A DNA stretch of 64,000 nt. Origin: Luteimonas rhizosphaericola. Lineage in GTDB: Bacteria; Pseudomonadota; Gammaproteobacteria; Xanthomonadales; Xanthomonadaceae. Under the pieces are notes generated by a model. The model worked only from the letters and a program-made list of their open reading frames with translations. It made no database searches and was not told the DNA's origin. Where the stretch lies: positions 1 to 64,000 of the forward strand of contig NZ_JARXRN010000021.1 in the NCBI RefSeq assembly GCF_029888045.1, written 5' to 3'. How positions within the stretch are numbered: position 1 is the stretch's first letter; each line of letters begins with the position of its first letter. The translations under genes and the position numbers were made by a program. Shown in pieces: positions 26,956-35,572 of the stretch.

Positions 26956-28374
26956 TCACGCGAACCACCCCTGCAGCATCCAGCCGTCCTGCTCGGCCGG
27001 CGGCGCGAACGCCCAGGCGCGCTGGCCCTGGGAGGTCTCGAGCACGTAGTAGTCGCGGCGCGCGTCGGCACCGTCCCACCAGCCGCTTTCCAGGCGTTCC
27101 GGGCCCGAGACGATGCGCAGCTGCGGGTCGCGCAGCGGCACCGGGCGCGGCAGCAGCCAGGCGGGACGCGGCGGCCGCGGCGGTGCCGGCGGGATGGATG
27201 CCTCGTCGCCGTCGACCCGGCGCCACGCGCGTTCGGGACGCGGGTCGCCCGCGGGCGCGATCCGGTACACCGCCTCGTCGCCCAGGCGGGCGCGCAGGCG
27301 TTCGCGCAGCTGCGGCCACGGCAGTTGCTGCTGGCTGCGGGCATCGAACAGGTCGCGCGAGGCCGGGGCGAAGGGCGGCAGTTCGCGCGCCAGCAGGCGC
27401 ACGCCGACCACCGGCCGTTCGATCCGCACCCGCTCCAGCCGGCTGCGCGTGACCTCGAACAGCATCGCCGGCTCGCGCTCTGGCGCCAGCAGGCCGACCT
27501 CGACATCGGTGTGCCCGCTGTCGTGTTCGAGCCGCAGCACGAACCGCTGCACGCCGCCGTCGCGGATCGACAGGTAGGTGCACAGGTCGCCGACCAGGCG
27601 CCGCAGCGGGAACAGCAGCGCCATGTGGCTCTCGACTTCGTAGCCCAGCTCCAGCCGCGCATCGAAGTGATCCGGCGGCGCATAGAAGCCCAGCGGATCG
27701 TCGGCCTCGCCGTACAGGCGGTCGAGGTGTTCGAGCAGCGGCAGGCCGAAGCGCCGGCGCAGCGCGTCGCGCGGCAGCGCGCGCAGCGTGCGCAGGTCGC
27801 GCAGGCCCATGCGCTGCAGGCGTTGGCCGAGGTCGCCCGGCAGGCGCGCCCGGCGCACCGGCACCCGGTCGAGGGTGTCCGCCATGACCCCGGGATGCAT
27901 GATCGACAGGCCATCGCGCAGGCCGGCGAAGACGTGCGCGGCGCGCGGCGTCGGCGCCAGGGCGATGCGGTGGCCGAAGCCCAGCGCGGCCAGTTCCTCG
28001 CGCAGCCGGGCCTCGATCCGCGGCCACGGCCCGAGCAGGCGGAAGCTCGCGCGCACTTCCAGCACGATGCAGCCGGGCCACTGCGCGCTGACCAGCGAAC
28101 TGTGCCGGTACGCCCACGCGGCGAGGAACCGCTGCCAGCGCGCTTCGGCCTGCGGGTCGTGCTCGACCATCGCGAACTCGCGCAGCAGCGCGTGCGCGGC
28201 GGTGAGCCGCATGCCCGCGCGCAGCCCGGCCTGGGCCGCGGACGCGTTCACCGCATGCAGGCTGCGCAGCTGCGCCGGGCCTTCCACCAGCGCCAGCGGC
28301 GCCTCGGGATCAGGCAGGCGCCGGAGGACGGCATCCAGCGCCAGCTGCGGCAGCAGTACGCAGGCCCAGAGCAT
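26956..28374 (-). CDS. imuB: Y-family polymerase-like protein ImuB
   Basis: A 472-residue DinB-like protein that serves as the non-catalytic adaptor of the ImuA-ImuB-DnaE2 mutasome, linking DnaE2 to the beta clamp. The N-terminus [22 protein letters not shown] and the region [13 protein letters not shown]...[12 protein letters not shown] show the UmuC/DinB fold, but the acidic polymerase residues of active Y-family enzymes are not evident, as usual for ImuB. A C-terminal WWDG...[17 protein letters not shown] segment is typical. The start is 5 nt after the imuA stop; the frame is open further upstream inside imuA and is ignored. Confidence 0.93.
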   Translation of the reverse strand: MLWACVLLPQLALDAVLRRLPDPEAPLALVEGPAQLRSLHAVNASAAQAGLRAGMRLTAAHALLREFAMVEHDPQAEARWQRFLAAWAYRHSSLVSAQWPGCIVLEVRASFRLLGPWPRIEARLREELAALGFGHRIALAPTPRAAHVFAGLRDGLSIMHPGVMADTLDRVPVRRARLPGDLGQRLQRMGLRDLRTLRALPRDALRRRFGLPLLEHLDRLYGEADDPLGFYAPPDHFDARLELGYEVESHMALLFPLRRLVGDLCTYLSIRDGGVQRFVLRLEHDSGHTDVEVGLLAPEREPAMLFEVTRSRLERVRIERPVVGVRLLARELPPFAPASRDLFDARSQQQLPWPQLRERLRARLGDEAVYRIAPAGDPRPERAWRRVDGDEASIPPAPPRPPRPAWLLPRPVPLRDPQLRIVSGPERLESGWWDGADARRDYYVLETSQGQRAWAFAPPAEQDGWMLQGWFA

Positions 28375-28379
28375 CGGCG

Positions 28380-29369
28380 TCAGGCACGCGGACCCGGCAC
28401 CGGGGCGGGCACGAGGCGCATTTCCTGCTGCGCGGGCGCTGCGGCGGTGCGATGCCGGGACGCGGCGGCTGCAAACGGGGCCTTGCCGGCCTTCGGCAGA
28501 CAGGAGATCGCAGGCTCCTGCGTCAGGGAAAATCCCTGAGCGACCCCGGCGTCGTGCTTCCCACCGCGTGCCCATCCCCCGTCGGCACCTTCCACCCGTG
28601 AAGGGTGCAATGCGCCGCCAGGCGGGGAAAGGAAGACCGGAGACTGCAGAACCAGGCAAGGCTCGGCCGGGATGTGCGGCATGCGCGCAGCCACGGGGTC
28701 CTGCGCACGCGGGACAGGCGGAGATGCTTGCAGATCACGGGGCTGCGACCGCGGTACGAACGTCGCCGCCGGCACCGGGCCGCCACGGCACTTGCGCACC
28801 CGCCAGGCGATGCCCGCGTCCGTCGGATCGCGCACCGCTTCCAACCGCAGCGCCGCGGGCGAGGGATTGGCCGCGTGCCGGCGGTCGCGCAGGGCGAAGC
28901 CGAGGCAGTCGCCGCTGTCGGCCGCCACCTGGAGCCGACGCAGCGCCTGGGCATCGGCGGTCGCCGGCCAGCCCAGCACCGCCTCGCAGGCGCCGCTGCG
29001 CAGGCATTGCTCGAACGCCCACAGCGCATCGCGCGGCGACGCCTGCACCAGCTGCAGCTGCGCCAGGTCCACGCCCGCCGCCTGCCATGCCGGCGCGTAC
29101 GGCAGGTACGGCGGCGAGACCAGCGCCACCAGGCCGCCGCCCTGGGTGATCCGCGCCAGTGTCGGCAGCAGCAGCGACAGTTCGCCCACGCCATCGCCCG
29201 GCAGCAGCAGTTCGGTCAGCGCGCGCCGCGGCCAGCCGCCCTGCGGCAGCAGGGCGTCGAGCGCCTCCAGGCCGGTGGATGCGCCGTCGGGCACGATCCG
29301 CGCGCTGCGCCCGGCATGCCACAGCGTGCGCGCGGCCAGCATCTGCTCGAGCGACTGCACGGCGGCCAC
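28380..29369 (-). CDS. imuA: Translesion synthesis-associated protein ImuA, with C-terminal extension
   Basis: A 329-residue protein related to RecA/SulA that takes part in mutasome recruitment. The core (residues 1 to about 205) contains STGLEALDALLPQGGWPRRALTELLLPGDGVGELSLLLPTLARITQGG and WRVRKCRGGPVPAATF. Typical ImuA proteins end soon after this point; here about 125 further residues of low-complexity Pro/Ala/Arg sequence follow, encoded by DNA with several small inverted repeats (28501-28520, 28523-28539, 28593-28607). The extension may be a late insertion or drift. It starts 3 nt after lexA ends and is 5 nt before imuB. Confidence 0.9.
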   Translation of the reverse strand: MAAVQSLEQMLAARTLWHAGRSARIVPDGASTGLEALDALLPQGGWPRRALTELLLPGDGVGELSLLLPTLARITQGGGLVALVSPPYLPYAPAWQAAGVDLAQLQLVQASPRDALWAFEQCLRSGACEAVLGWPATADAQALRRLQVAADSGDCLGFALRDRRHAANPSPAALRLEAVRDPTDAGIAWRVRKCRGGPVPAATFVPRSQPRDLQASPPVPRAQDPVAARMPHIPAEPCLVLQSPVFLSPPGGALHPSRVEGADGGWARGGKHDAGVAQGFSLTQEPAISCLPKAGKAPFAAAASRHRTAAAPAQQEMRLVPAPVPGPRA

Positions 29370-29372
29370 CGG

Positions 29373-29978
29373 TCAGCCCTTGCGCACCAGGCCGCAGTAC
29401 ACGCCCTCGATCGCGAACTCCTGGCCGGCACGCACCTCGATCGGCGCGTGGTCGGGATTGCGCGGCAGCAGGCGGATGCGCGCCTTCGAGCGTTCCAGTC
29501 GCTTGATCGTGATCTCGCTGTCGATGCGCGCCACCACCACCTGGCCATTGCGCGCCTCGCTGGCGCGCTTCACCGCCACCAGGTCGCCGTCGAGGATGCC
29601 GTCGTCGCGCATCGAATCGCCCTTCACCTGCAGCAGGTAGTCGGGCCGCTCGGAAAACAGCGCGCGGTCGAGCAGCAGCAGCGCGTCGCTGCCGATGTCG
29701 GCGCCGATCGGCTGGCCCGCCGCCACCTGGCCCAGCACCGGCAGCGGCAGCTGGTCCGGGCGGCCGGGCAGGCGCAGCCCGCGCTTGCGGCCGGCGTCGA
29801 GCTCCAGCAGGCCGTCGGCCACCAGCGCCTGCACGTGCTTCTGCGCGGCGTTGCGCGAGGCGAAGCCGAAGGCGTGGGCGATCTCGGCCAGGCTCGGCGC
29901 GCGCCCGGCCGCCAGTTCCCGGCGCAGGAACTCCAGCACGGCGGCACGTTGCGGGGACAGGGAATCGGTCGGGCTCAT
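29373..29978 (-). CDS. lexA: LexA-type SOS repressor (LexA2 class)
   Basis: A 201-residue repressor of the downstream imuA-imuB-dnaE2-alkB genes. The N-terminal winged HTH (PSLAEIAHAFGFASRNAAQKHVQAL, about residues 28-52) binds the operator; the C-terminal S24 domain self-cleaves on RecA nucleoprotein filaments. The scissile bond is Ala87-Gly88 (VAAGQP), the nucleophile Ser122 (KGDSMRDDGI) and the general base Lys137 (LVAVKR). A GTG 6 codons upstream is in frame but lies inside the operator palindrome, so ATG at 29978 is preferred. This second-type LexA is usually cassette-dedicated; a global lexA elsewhere is expected but not visible. Confidence 0.95.
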   Translation of the reverse strand: MSPTDSLSPQRAAVLEFLRRELAAGRAPSLAEIAHAFGFASRNAAQKHVQALVADGLLELDAGRKRGLRLPGRPDQLPLPVLGQVAAGQPIGADIGSDALLLLDRALFSERPDYLLQVKGDSMRDDGILDGDLVAVKRASEARNGQVVVARIDSEITIKRLERSKARIRLLPRNPDHAPIEVRAGQEFAIEGVYCGLVRKG

Positions 29979-29979
29979 G

Positions 29980-29997
29980 GGTGTACATTTGTACACC
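29980..29997 (-). promoter_or_regulatory. LexA operator (SOS box) of the mutagenesis operon
   Basis: A perfect 18-bp palindrome, GGTGTAC-N4-GTACACC, ends 1 bp before the lexA ATG. It fits the GTAC-N4-GT(A/G)C type reported for LexA2 proteins of mutagenesis cassettes, not the E. coli CTGT-N8-ACAG box. The contained TACAAA could be the -10 element, which would make the lexA mRNA nearly leaderless; that part is inference. Confidence 0.85.
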
Positions 29998-30067
29998 TTC
30001 CCGGCGCAGGAGGCGAGACCGGATCCAGCCTGCGGACGGGTTGCCGCCCGCGGGCCGGATGCGGCAA

Positions 30068-30083
30068 TATAACGTTCGTTATA
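30068..30083 (+). promoter_or_regulatory. Palindromic operator/promoter of the toxin-antitoxin pair
   Basis: TATAACG-TT-CGTTATA is a perfect 7-bp inverted repeat, AT-rich against a GC-rich background and 17 bp upstream of the antitoxin ATG. It could be the autoregulatory site of the MazE/AbrB-like antitoxin and includes TATAAC-like -10 sequence. Confidence 0.65.
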
Positions 30084-30100
30084 ACACCGGACCGCTCGCC

Positions 30101-30322
30101 ATGAAGCTCAGGATCACCACCATCGGCAATTCCGCGGGCGTCATCCTGCCCAAGGAACTGCTCGCCCGCCTGCGCGTGGGCAAGGGCGACGAGCTGTACG
30201 CGCTGGAGACCCCCGACGGCATCCGCCTGACCGCCTTCGACCCGGAACTGGCGATACAGATGGAGGTGGCGGAAGACGTGATGCGCAAGCGCCGGACCCT
30301 GCTCAACAAGCTCGCGCAGTAG
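30101..30322 (+). CDS. MazE/AbrB-family antitoxin
   Basis: A 73-residue SpoVT/AbrB-fold DNA-binding antitoxin. The swapped-hairpin barrel signature is MKLRITTIGNSAGVILPKELLARLRVGKGDELY (residues 1-33). The C-terminal tail (AIQMEVAEDVMRKRRTLLNKLAQ) is a helical segment expected to bind and neutralise the toxin. It is 8 bp upstream of the doc-like toxin gene and is preceded by a palindrome it probably binds to autoregulate the operon. Confidence 0.9.
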   Translation: MKLRITTIGNSAGVILPKELLARLRVGKGDELYALETPDGIRLTAFDPELAIQMEVAEDVMRKRRTLLNKLAQ

Positions 30323-30330
30323 GTGGTTCG

Positions 30331-30756
30331 ATGATCGTCTGGATCAGCAAGGCGCTGGCCCTGGCCATCCACGACCGGCAACTGGCCGAGCATGGCGGCG
30401 GCGGCGGCGTGCGCGACGACGGCCTGCTCGATTCCGCCCTCGCCCGCCCGCAGCAGTTGCACGCCTACGGCGATCCACCGCCGGATCTCGCCGACCTGGC
30501 GGCCAGCCTCGCCTTCGGCCTGGCGCGCAACCACCCGTTCGTGGACGGCAACAAACGCACCGCCGCCGTTGCCTGCGAAGTCTTCATCCGCCTCAACGAT
30601 GGACTGATCGAGGCGGAAGACCACGAGCTGTATCCGCTGTACATCGGCCTGGCCGAAGGCTCCACCAGCGAACCGGAATTCGCGGAGTGGTTGCGGCCCC
30701 GCATCGTCATGCAGGCGCGCAAGGTGCAGGAGCCGGCTGCCGGCTACGGGCGCTGA
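30331..30756 (+). CDS. Doc-type (death-on-curing) toxin
   Basis: A 141-residue Fic/Doc-fold toxin. The active-site loop HPFVDGNKR (residues 68-76) matches the Doc form, in which the Fic GNGR is GNKR or ANKR; Doc kinases phosphorylate elongation factor Tu and stop translation. The N-terminus ISKALALAIHDRQLAEHGG and GLLDSALARPQQLHAYGD are family-typical. The partner here is AbrB/MazE-like, not the Phd antitoxin of phage P1. The last 13 bp overlap the 3' end of the converging mocA. Confidence 0.9.
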   Translation: MIVWISKALALAIHDRQLAEHGGGGGVRDDGLLDSALARPQQLHAYGDPPPDLADLAASLAFGLARNHPFVDGNKRTAAVACEVFIRLNDGLIEAEDHELYPLYIGLAEGSTSEPEFAEWLRPRIVMQARKVQEPAAGYGR

Positions 30757-31418
30757 GGCGGGCGGTCCGGCGCCGGCGCCATCGCCCCGTCCGCCGGCGC
30801 GACGGGATCGAGCCAGCCGCGCGCGACCGCTGCTTCCACGTCGGCCGGGCTGTCGATGTCCTGCGCCGCGTCGGCCGCGTCCAGCACCCACAGCGTGCCG
30901 GGCGCCAGCGCGCGCAGGCGTGGCCCGAAGCCGCGGTCGGCGCCCGCGTCCGCGTCCGCGTCCGCGAACGCATCGAACCACGACGACGGCACCAGCGCGG
31001 GCACGCCCACCGTGCCCCCCACCTGCGTCGCCGCGCAGCCGGAGGCCGCCGTCGCCGCGCCCTGCACCAGCGCGCGCAGGTGCGACGCCTCCAGTCCCGG
31101 CAGGTCGCACGGCAGCACCAGCACCGGCCGCCCGCCGGAGGCGCGCACGCGTGGCGCGGCCGCCTGCAGGCTGCTACCCAGTCCGCGCGTCCAGTCGGGA
31201 TTGGCGACCAGGTCGCAGTCCAGGTCCGCGACCGTGGCCTGCACCCGTTCGTGCTCCGCCCCGACCACCAGCAGCACGCGGGACGCCCCGCTTTCGAGTG
31301 CGAGACGCACGGTGCGATGCACCAGCGGCTCGCCGTCGCGGGTGAGCAGTTGTTTGGGCCGGCCGAGCCGGCGACTGCCGCCGGCCGCCAGCACCAGCGC
31401 GACGTGGCCGGCGCTCAT
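30744..31418 (-). CDS. mocA: Molybdenum cofactor nucleotidyltransferase (MocA-like)
   Basis: A 224-residue MobA-like nucleotidyltransferase predicted to convert Mo-molybdopterin to the cytosine dinucleotide form (MCD). The nucleotide-binding loop is VLAAGGSRRLGRPKQLL (residues 9-25), followed by LVLPCDLPGLEASHLRALV with the metal-binding Asp. It lies 13 bp downstream of the xdhC/paoD gene in the aldehyde oxidoreductase operon, whose enzyme needs MCD. An Ala/Asp repeat near residue 155 is encoded by three copies of CGCGTC (30945-30962). Confidence 0.87.
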   Translation of the reverse strand: MSAGHVALVLAAGGSRRLGRPKQLLTRDGEPLVHRTVRLALESGASRVLLVVGAEHERVQATVADLDCDLVANPDWTRGLGSSLQAAAPRVRASGGRPVLVLPCDLPGLEASHLRALVQGAATAASGCAATQVGGTVGVPALVPSSWFDAFADADADAGADRGFGPRLRALAPGTLWVLDAADAAQDIDSPADVEAAVARGWLDPVAPADGAMAPAPDRPPQRP

Positions 31419-31431
31419 GCGCGAACGCGGC

Positions 31432-32427
31432 TCATGCGTCGCCCGCCGCGGCGCGCCACTGCTGCAGCTGCGCGGCGATGCTCAGCGCGATCGCCTCCGG
31501 TCCCTGCCCGCCCAGGTCCAGGCCCACGGGCGCGCGCAGGCGCCCGGCGAGCGCATCGCGCCGCGCCGGCGGCAGCAGCACGAGCAGGTCGTCGCGCCGG
31601 CGCGGCGGGCCGAGCAGCCCGATGAAGCCGAGCGACGCGCCGGCAAGCGCGTCGAGCGCGTCGCGGTCGCGCTCGAAGTCGTGGTGCATCACCAGCGCGG
31701 CGGCAGGCTGTCCCGCCGCATCATTCAGCGGCACCGGAAACGCGGTGAGGTGCGCGTCGGCCATGGCGCCATGCTTGCGCCAGCGCGCGCGATCCTCCAC
31801 CAGGACCGTGCGCCAGCCCAGCTCGCGCAGCAGCCGCAACAGCGCCGGCGATTCGGGTCCCGCGCCGAGCAGCAGCAGTTCGGGCAGGGGCGGCAGCGGC
31901 AGCGACCAGCCAGCGGCCGCGTCGTCCCATCCGGGCGCATCCGTCGGCAGGGTCCACCGCCCGCTGCGGTCGCCCGCGCGCAGCGCCACTTCGCCGGAGG
32001 CCGACAGCGTGCGCTCCAGCGTCGCGCTGCCGTCGATCCACGCGCGCAGCACCGCCTCCACGCCGTCCATCGCCGCCAGCGGCAGCAATGCGATGCGCAG
32101 CCGGCCACGGCAGCCCAGGGCGGCGCCGGAGAACAGCGCCTCGTCGTCGCGCGTGTCGATCTCGATCCAGCCGATGCGGCCGTCCGCTGCCGCGGCCGCC
32201 GCGCGCCGCGCGAGCTCCGGCTCCAGGCAGCCGCCGCTGAGCCATCCGGCCTCGCGCTCGCCTGCGAACAGCGCCATCGCGCCGGCGCGCGCGTAGGTCG
32301 AGCCTTCCGTCTCCAGTACCAGCGCCAGCGCCGCGTCGCGCTGCCGCGCGCACGCCAGCGCCGCCTCGAGCACCGGGCGCGGATTGCCGCGGGCGAGGAA
32401 CCGCCCCGCCCCACCGGCTGGCGTCAT
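31432..32427 (-). CDS. paoD: XdhC/PaoD-family molybdenum enzyme maturation factor
   Basis: A 331-residue chaperone that binds molybdenum cofactor, promotes its sulfuration and inserts it into the large subunit. The N-terminal XdhC domain (ALVLETEGSTYARAGAMALF...GWLSGGCLEPELA) contains the conserved Cys in GGCLE; the C-terminal Rossmann domain has LLLLGAGPESPALLRLLRELGWRTVLVE and the family motif IGLLGPPRRRDDLL. It overlaps the paoC stop by 4 bp. The symbol is by analogy to E. coli paoABCD; a general XdhC name is equally defensible. Confidence 0.88.
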   Translation of the reverse strand: MTPAGGAGRFLARGNPRPVLEAALACARQRDAALALVLETEGSTYARAGAMALFAGEREAGWLSGGCLEPELARRAAAAAADGRIGWIEIDTRDDEALFSGAALGCRGRLRIALLPLAAMDGVEAVLRAWIDGSATLERTLSASGEVALRAGDRSGRWTLPTDAPGWDDAAAGWSLPLPPLPELLLLGAGPESPALLRLLRELGWRTVLVEDRARWRKHGAMADAHLTAFPVPLNDAAGQPAAALVMHHDFERDRDALDALAGASLGFIGLLGPPRRRDDLLVLLPPARRDALAGRLRAPVGLDLGGQGPEAIALSIAAQLQQWRAAAGDA

Positions 32428-34619
32428 GCGGCGCCCGGCAGCTTCCCGATCAGCTTGTCGAGCGTGATCGGATACTCGCGCACGCGCACCCCGGTGGCGT
32501 TGTAGATCGCGTTCGCCACCGCCGCGCCGACGCCGCAGATGCCGAGTTCGCCCACGCCCTTGGCCTTCATCGGCGAGGAGATCGGATCGGTCTCGTCCAG
32601 GAACACCACCTCCTGGTGCGGAATGTCGGCATGCACCGGCACCTCGTAGCCGGCCAGGTCGTGGTTGACGAAGAACCCCAGGCGCTTGTCGATCGCCAGT
32701 TCCTCCATCAGCGCCGCGCCCGTGCCCATCACCATCGCGCCGATCACCTGGCTGCGCGCGGACTTGGGGTTGAGGATGCGACCGGCGGCGCACACCGCGA
32801 GCATGCGCCGCACCCGGATCTCCGCCGTGTGCGCGTCCACGCCCACCTCAACGAAGTGCGCGCCGAAGGTGGACTGCTGGAACTTCTTGTCGAGGTCGCC
32901 GAACTCGATCGCATCCTCGGCCACCAGTTCGCCGTCCTTCGCCGCGTCGGCCAGGGCGACGCTGCGCCCGCCCGCGGCGACGTTGCCGTCGGCGAAATCG
33001 GCGGCGGCGGGGTCGAGCCCGAGTCTGGTCGCCACCGCCTCGCGCAGCTTCATGCAGGCCGCGTACACGCCCGCGGTCGAGCTGTTCGCGCCCCACTGCC
33101 CGCCCGAACCGGCGGACGCCGGGAAGTTCGAGTCGCCCAGGCGCACGTCCACGCGCTCCAGCGGCACGCCCATCATCTCCGCCGCGGTCTGGGCGATGAT
33201 CGTGTAGCTGCCGGTGCCGATGTCGGTCATGTCGGTCTCGACCACCACGCGGCCGTCGGTCCCCAGGCGCACGCGCGCGGCGGACTTCATCACCAGGTTG
33301 TTGCGATAGGCGGCGGCCACGCCCATGCCGACCAGCCAGCGGCCCTCGCGCACCTGCGCGGGGGTCGCGTTGCGGCGGGCCCAGCCGAAGCGGTCGGCGC
33401 CGGTGCGCAGGCACTGCACCAGCTGCCGCTGCGAGAACGGACGCCCGGGCTTCTCCGGATCCACCTGGGTGTCGTTGAGGATGCGGAATTCGACCGGATC
33501 GATGCCGAGCTTCTCCGCCATCTCGTCGACCGCCGCTTCCAGCGCCATCATTCCCGGCGCCTCGCCGGGCGCGCGCATGGCGTTGCCCTCGGGCAGGTCG
33601 AGCTCGGCCAGGCGCAGCGCGCAGCGGCGGTTGGCGCCCGCGTACAGCCAGCGGGTCTGCTGGGTGGCGACTTCCGGGCTGCCGCCGGGCAGGTCGCCCG
33701 ACCAGCTCTCGTGCGCGATCGCGCTGATCTTGCCGTCCTCGCCGCAGCCGATGCGGATGCGCTGGATGGTGGCCGGGCGATGGGTCGTGTTGTTGAACAT
33801 CAGCGGCCGCTGCAGCGCGACCTTCACCGGACGCCCCGCGGCCTTCGCGCCCAGCGCGGCCAGCAGCACGTCGGCGCGCAGGAACAGCTTGCCGCCGAAG
33901 CCGCCGCCGATGTACGGCGAATCGAGCCGCACCTTCTCGGCCGGGATGCCCAGCGTGCGGGCGAGGTCCTTGCGGCCCCAGTCGATCATCTGGTTCGAGG
34001 TCCACACCGTCAGCGCGTCGCCATCCCAGGCGGCGATGGTCGCGTGCGGCTCCATCATCGCGTGGGCCTGGTCGGGCGTGGTGTAGGTGACGTCCAGCTG
34101 CACCGGCGCCTTCGGGAAGGCGGCGTCGAAATCGCCGGCGCCGGTGTCGGGTTCGTTCTCCGGCATCGTGGCCGAATCGCGTCGCGCGGCGAGGTCGAAA
34201 CGCCCCTGCTCGCGCGCGTACTCCACCCGGACCAGCTGCGCCGCGGCGCGCGCCTGTTCGAAGGTCTCGGCCACCACCAGCGCGATCGCCTGGTGGTAGT
34301 GCTGCACCTGCGGGCCGCCCAGGAGATGGGCGGTGTTGAACCGGCCCTTGGCCAGCTTGCCGGCGTTGCCGGCGGTGACCACGGCCAGCACGCCGGGCGC
34401 GCGCTCCGCGGCTTCGGTATCGAGGCTGCGGATGCGGCCCTTGGCGATGGTCGCGCCGACGACGTGGCCGTAGGCCTGGTTGGCGACCACGTCGTGGCGC
34501 TCGTAGGCGTACGGCGCGGTGCCGGAGACTTTCAGCGGACCTTCGATGCGGTCGACCGGCTTGCCGACCACCTTCAGCCGGTCGATCGGGTTGGTGGTGG
34601 CGGGGGTGTCGAATTTCAT
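32424..34619 (-). CDS. paoC: Aldehyde oxidoreductase molybdenum-binding subunit PaoC
   Basis: A 731-residue xanthine-oxidase-family large subunit carrying the molybdenum cofactor; oxidises a broad range of (aromatic) aldehydes to acids in the periplasm. Length is within one residue of E. coli PaoC (732). Motifs: [24 protein letters not shown] at the N-terminus, GGGFGGK (cofactor-proximal Gly loop), and the catalytic base Glu691 in [10 protein letters not shown]. It overlaps both neighbours by 4 bp (paoB upstream, xdhC/paoD downstream), consistent with coupled synthesis of the complex. Confidence 0.94.
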   Translation of the reverse strand: MKFDTPATTNPIDRLKVVGKPVDRIEGPLKVSGTAPYAYERHDVVANQAYGHVVGATIAKGRIRSLDTEAAERAPGVLAVVTAGNAGKLAKGRFNTAHLLGGPQVQHYHQAIALVVAETFEQARAAAQLVRVEYAREQGRFDLAARRDSATMPENEPDTGAGDFDAAFPKAPVQLDVTYTTPDQAHAMMEPHATIAAWDGDALTVWTSNQMIDWGRKDLARTLGIPAEKVRLDSPYIGGGFGGKLFLRADVLLAALGAKAAGRPVKVALQRPLMFNNTTHRPATIQRIRIGCGEDGKISAIAHESWSGDLPGGSPEVATQQTRWLYAGANRRCALRLAELDLPEGNAMRAPGEAPGMMALEAAVDEMAEKLGIDPVEFRILNDTQVDPEKPGRPFSQRQLVQCLRTGADRFGWARRNATPAQVREGRWLVGMGVAAAYRNNLVMKSAARVRLGTDGRVVVETDMTDIGTGSYTIIAQTAAEMMGVPLERVDVRLGDSNFPASAGSGGQWGANSSTAGVYAACMKLREAVATRLGLDPAAADFADGNVAAGGRSVALADAAKDGELVAEDAIEFGDLDKKFQQSTFGAHFVEVGVDAHTAEIRVRRMLAVCAAGRILNPKSARSQVIGAMVMGTGAALMEELAIDKRLGFFVNHDLAGYEVPVHADIPHQEVVFLDETDPISSPMKAKGVGELGICGVGAAVANAIYNATGVRVREYPITLDKLIGKLPGAA

Positions 34620-35572
34620 GCGCGGGCTCCCGCGTCCACCAGCACCGCGGCGATGGTGCGCTCGGCCAGCGGCAGCTTGAAGGCGTTGTGGTCGGTGGGA
34701 CGGGCGTCGGCGAACAGCCGGTCGGCGACGGCGCGGCTGCCGCGCGGCAGTTCCGCATCGGCCGCCGCATCGCGCCAGGGTCGCGGCGCGACGCCGCCGA
34801 GCGCGACGCGCCCGCTGCCGTCGCGCTGCACGACCGCCGCGACCGACACCAGCGCGAACGCGTACGAGGCGCGGTCGCGCACCTTGCGGTAGACGTGCGT
34901 GCCGGCAACCGGTTCGGGCAGGGTCACCGAGGTGATCAGCTCGCCCTTCTCCAGCACCGTCTCGATGTGCGGGGTGGACCCGGGCGGCCGGTAGAACCGG
35001 TCCAGCGCGATGCTGCGCGTGGTGCCGTCGGCCTTGACCGTCTCGACGCTGGCGTCGAGCACCCGCATCGCCACGGCCATGTCGCTGGGATGGGTGGCGA
35101 TGCAGGCCTCGCTGGTGCCGACCACGCCCAGCTGCCGGCTGTAGCCCTCCAGCGCGGCGCAGCCGCTGCCCGGCAGGCGCTTGTTGCAGGGCTGCGCGGT
35201 GTCGTAGAAGTACGGGCAGCGGGTGCGCTGCAGCAGGTTGCCCGCGGTGGTCGCCTTGTTGCGCAGCTGGCCCGAGGCGCCCGCCAGCAGCGCGCGCGAC
35301 AGCACCGCGTAGTCGCGGCGCACGCGCCGGTCGGCGGCCAGGTCGGTGTTGCGCACCAGCGCGCCGATGCGCAGGCCGCCGGCGTCGGTGGGTTCGATGC
35401 GGTCGAGCCCGAGCACGTTGACGTCCACCAGGTGCGCGGGTGTCTCGATCTCCAGCTTCATCAGGTCCAGCAGGTTGGTGCCGCCGGCGATGAACCGGGC
35501 GCCCGGCGTGCGCGCGGCCGCGGCCGCGGCCTCGGCGGGCGTGCGTGCGCGCTCGTAGGAGAAGGCCTTCAT
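34616..35572 (-). CDS. paoB: Aldehyde oxidoreductase FAD-binding subunit PaoB
   Basis: A 318-residue medium subunit, the same length as E. coli PaoB. The FAD-binding motifs are [13 protein letters not shown] (about residues 27-39) and [17 protein letters not shown]. The cysteines in [20 protein letters not shown] are the likely ligands of the [4Fe-4S] cluster that distinguishes PaoB from other FAD subunits. It passes electrons from the PaoA iron-sulfur clusters to an acceptor. Starts and stops overlap with paoA and paoC by 4 bp each. Confidence 0.94.
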   Translation of the reverse strand: MKAFSYERARTPAEAAAAAARTPGARFIAGGTNLLDLMKLEIETPAHLVDVNVLGLDRIEPTDAGGLRIGALVRNTDLAADRRVRRDYAVLSRALLAGASGQLRNKATTAGNLLQRTRCPYFYDTAQPCNKRLPGSGCAALEGYSRQLGVVGTSEACIATHPSDMAVAMRVLDASVETVKADGTTRSIALDRFYRPPGSTPHIETVLEKGELITSVTLPEPVAGTHVYRKVRDRASYAFALVSVAAVVQRDGSGRVALGGVAPRPWRDAAADAELPRGSRAVADRLFADARPTDHNAFKLPLAERTIAAVLVDAGARA

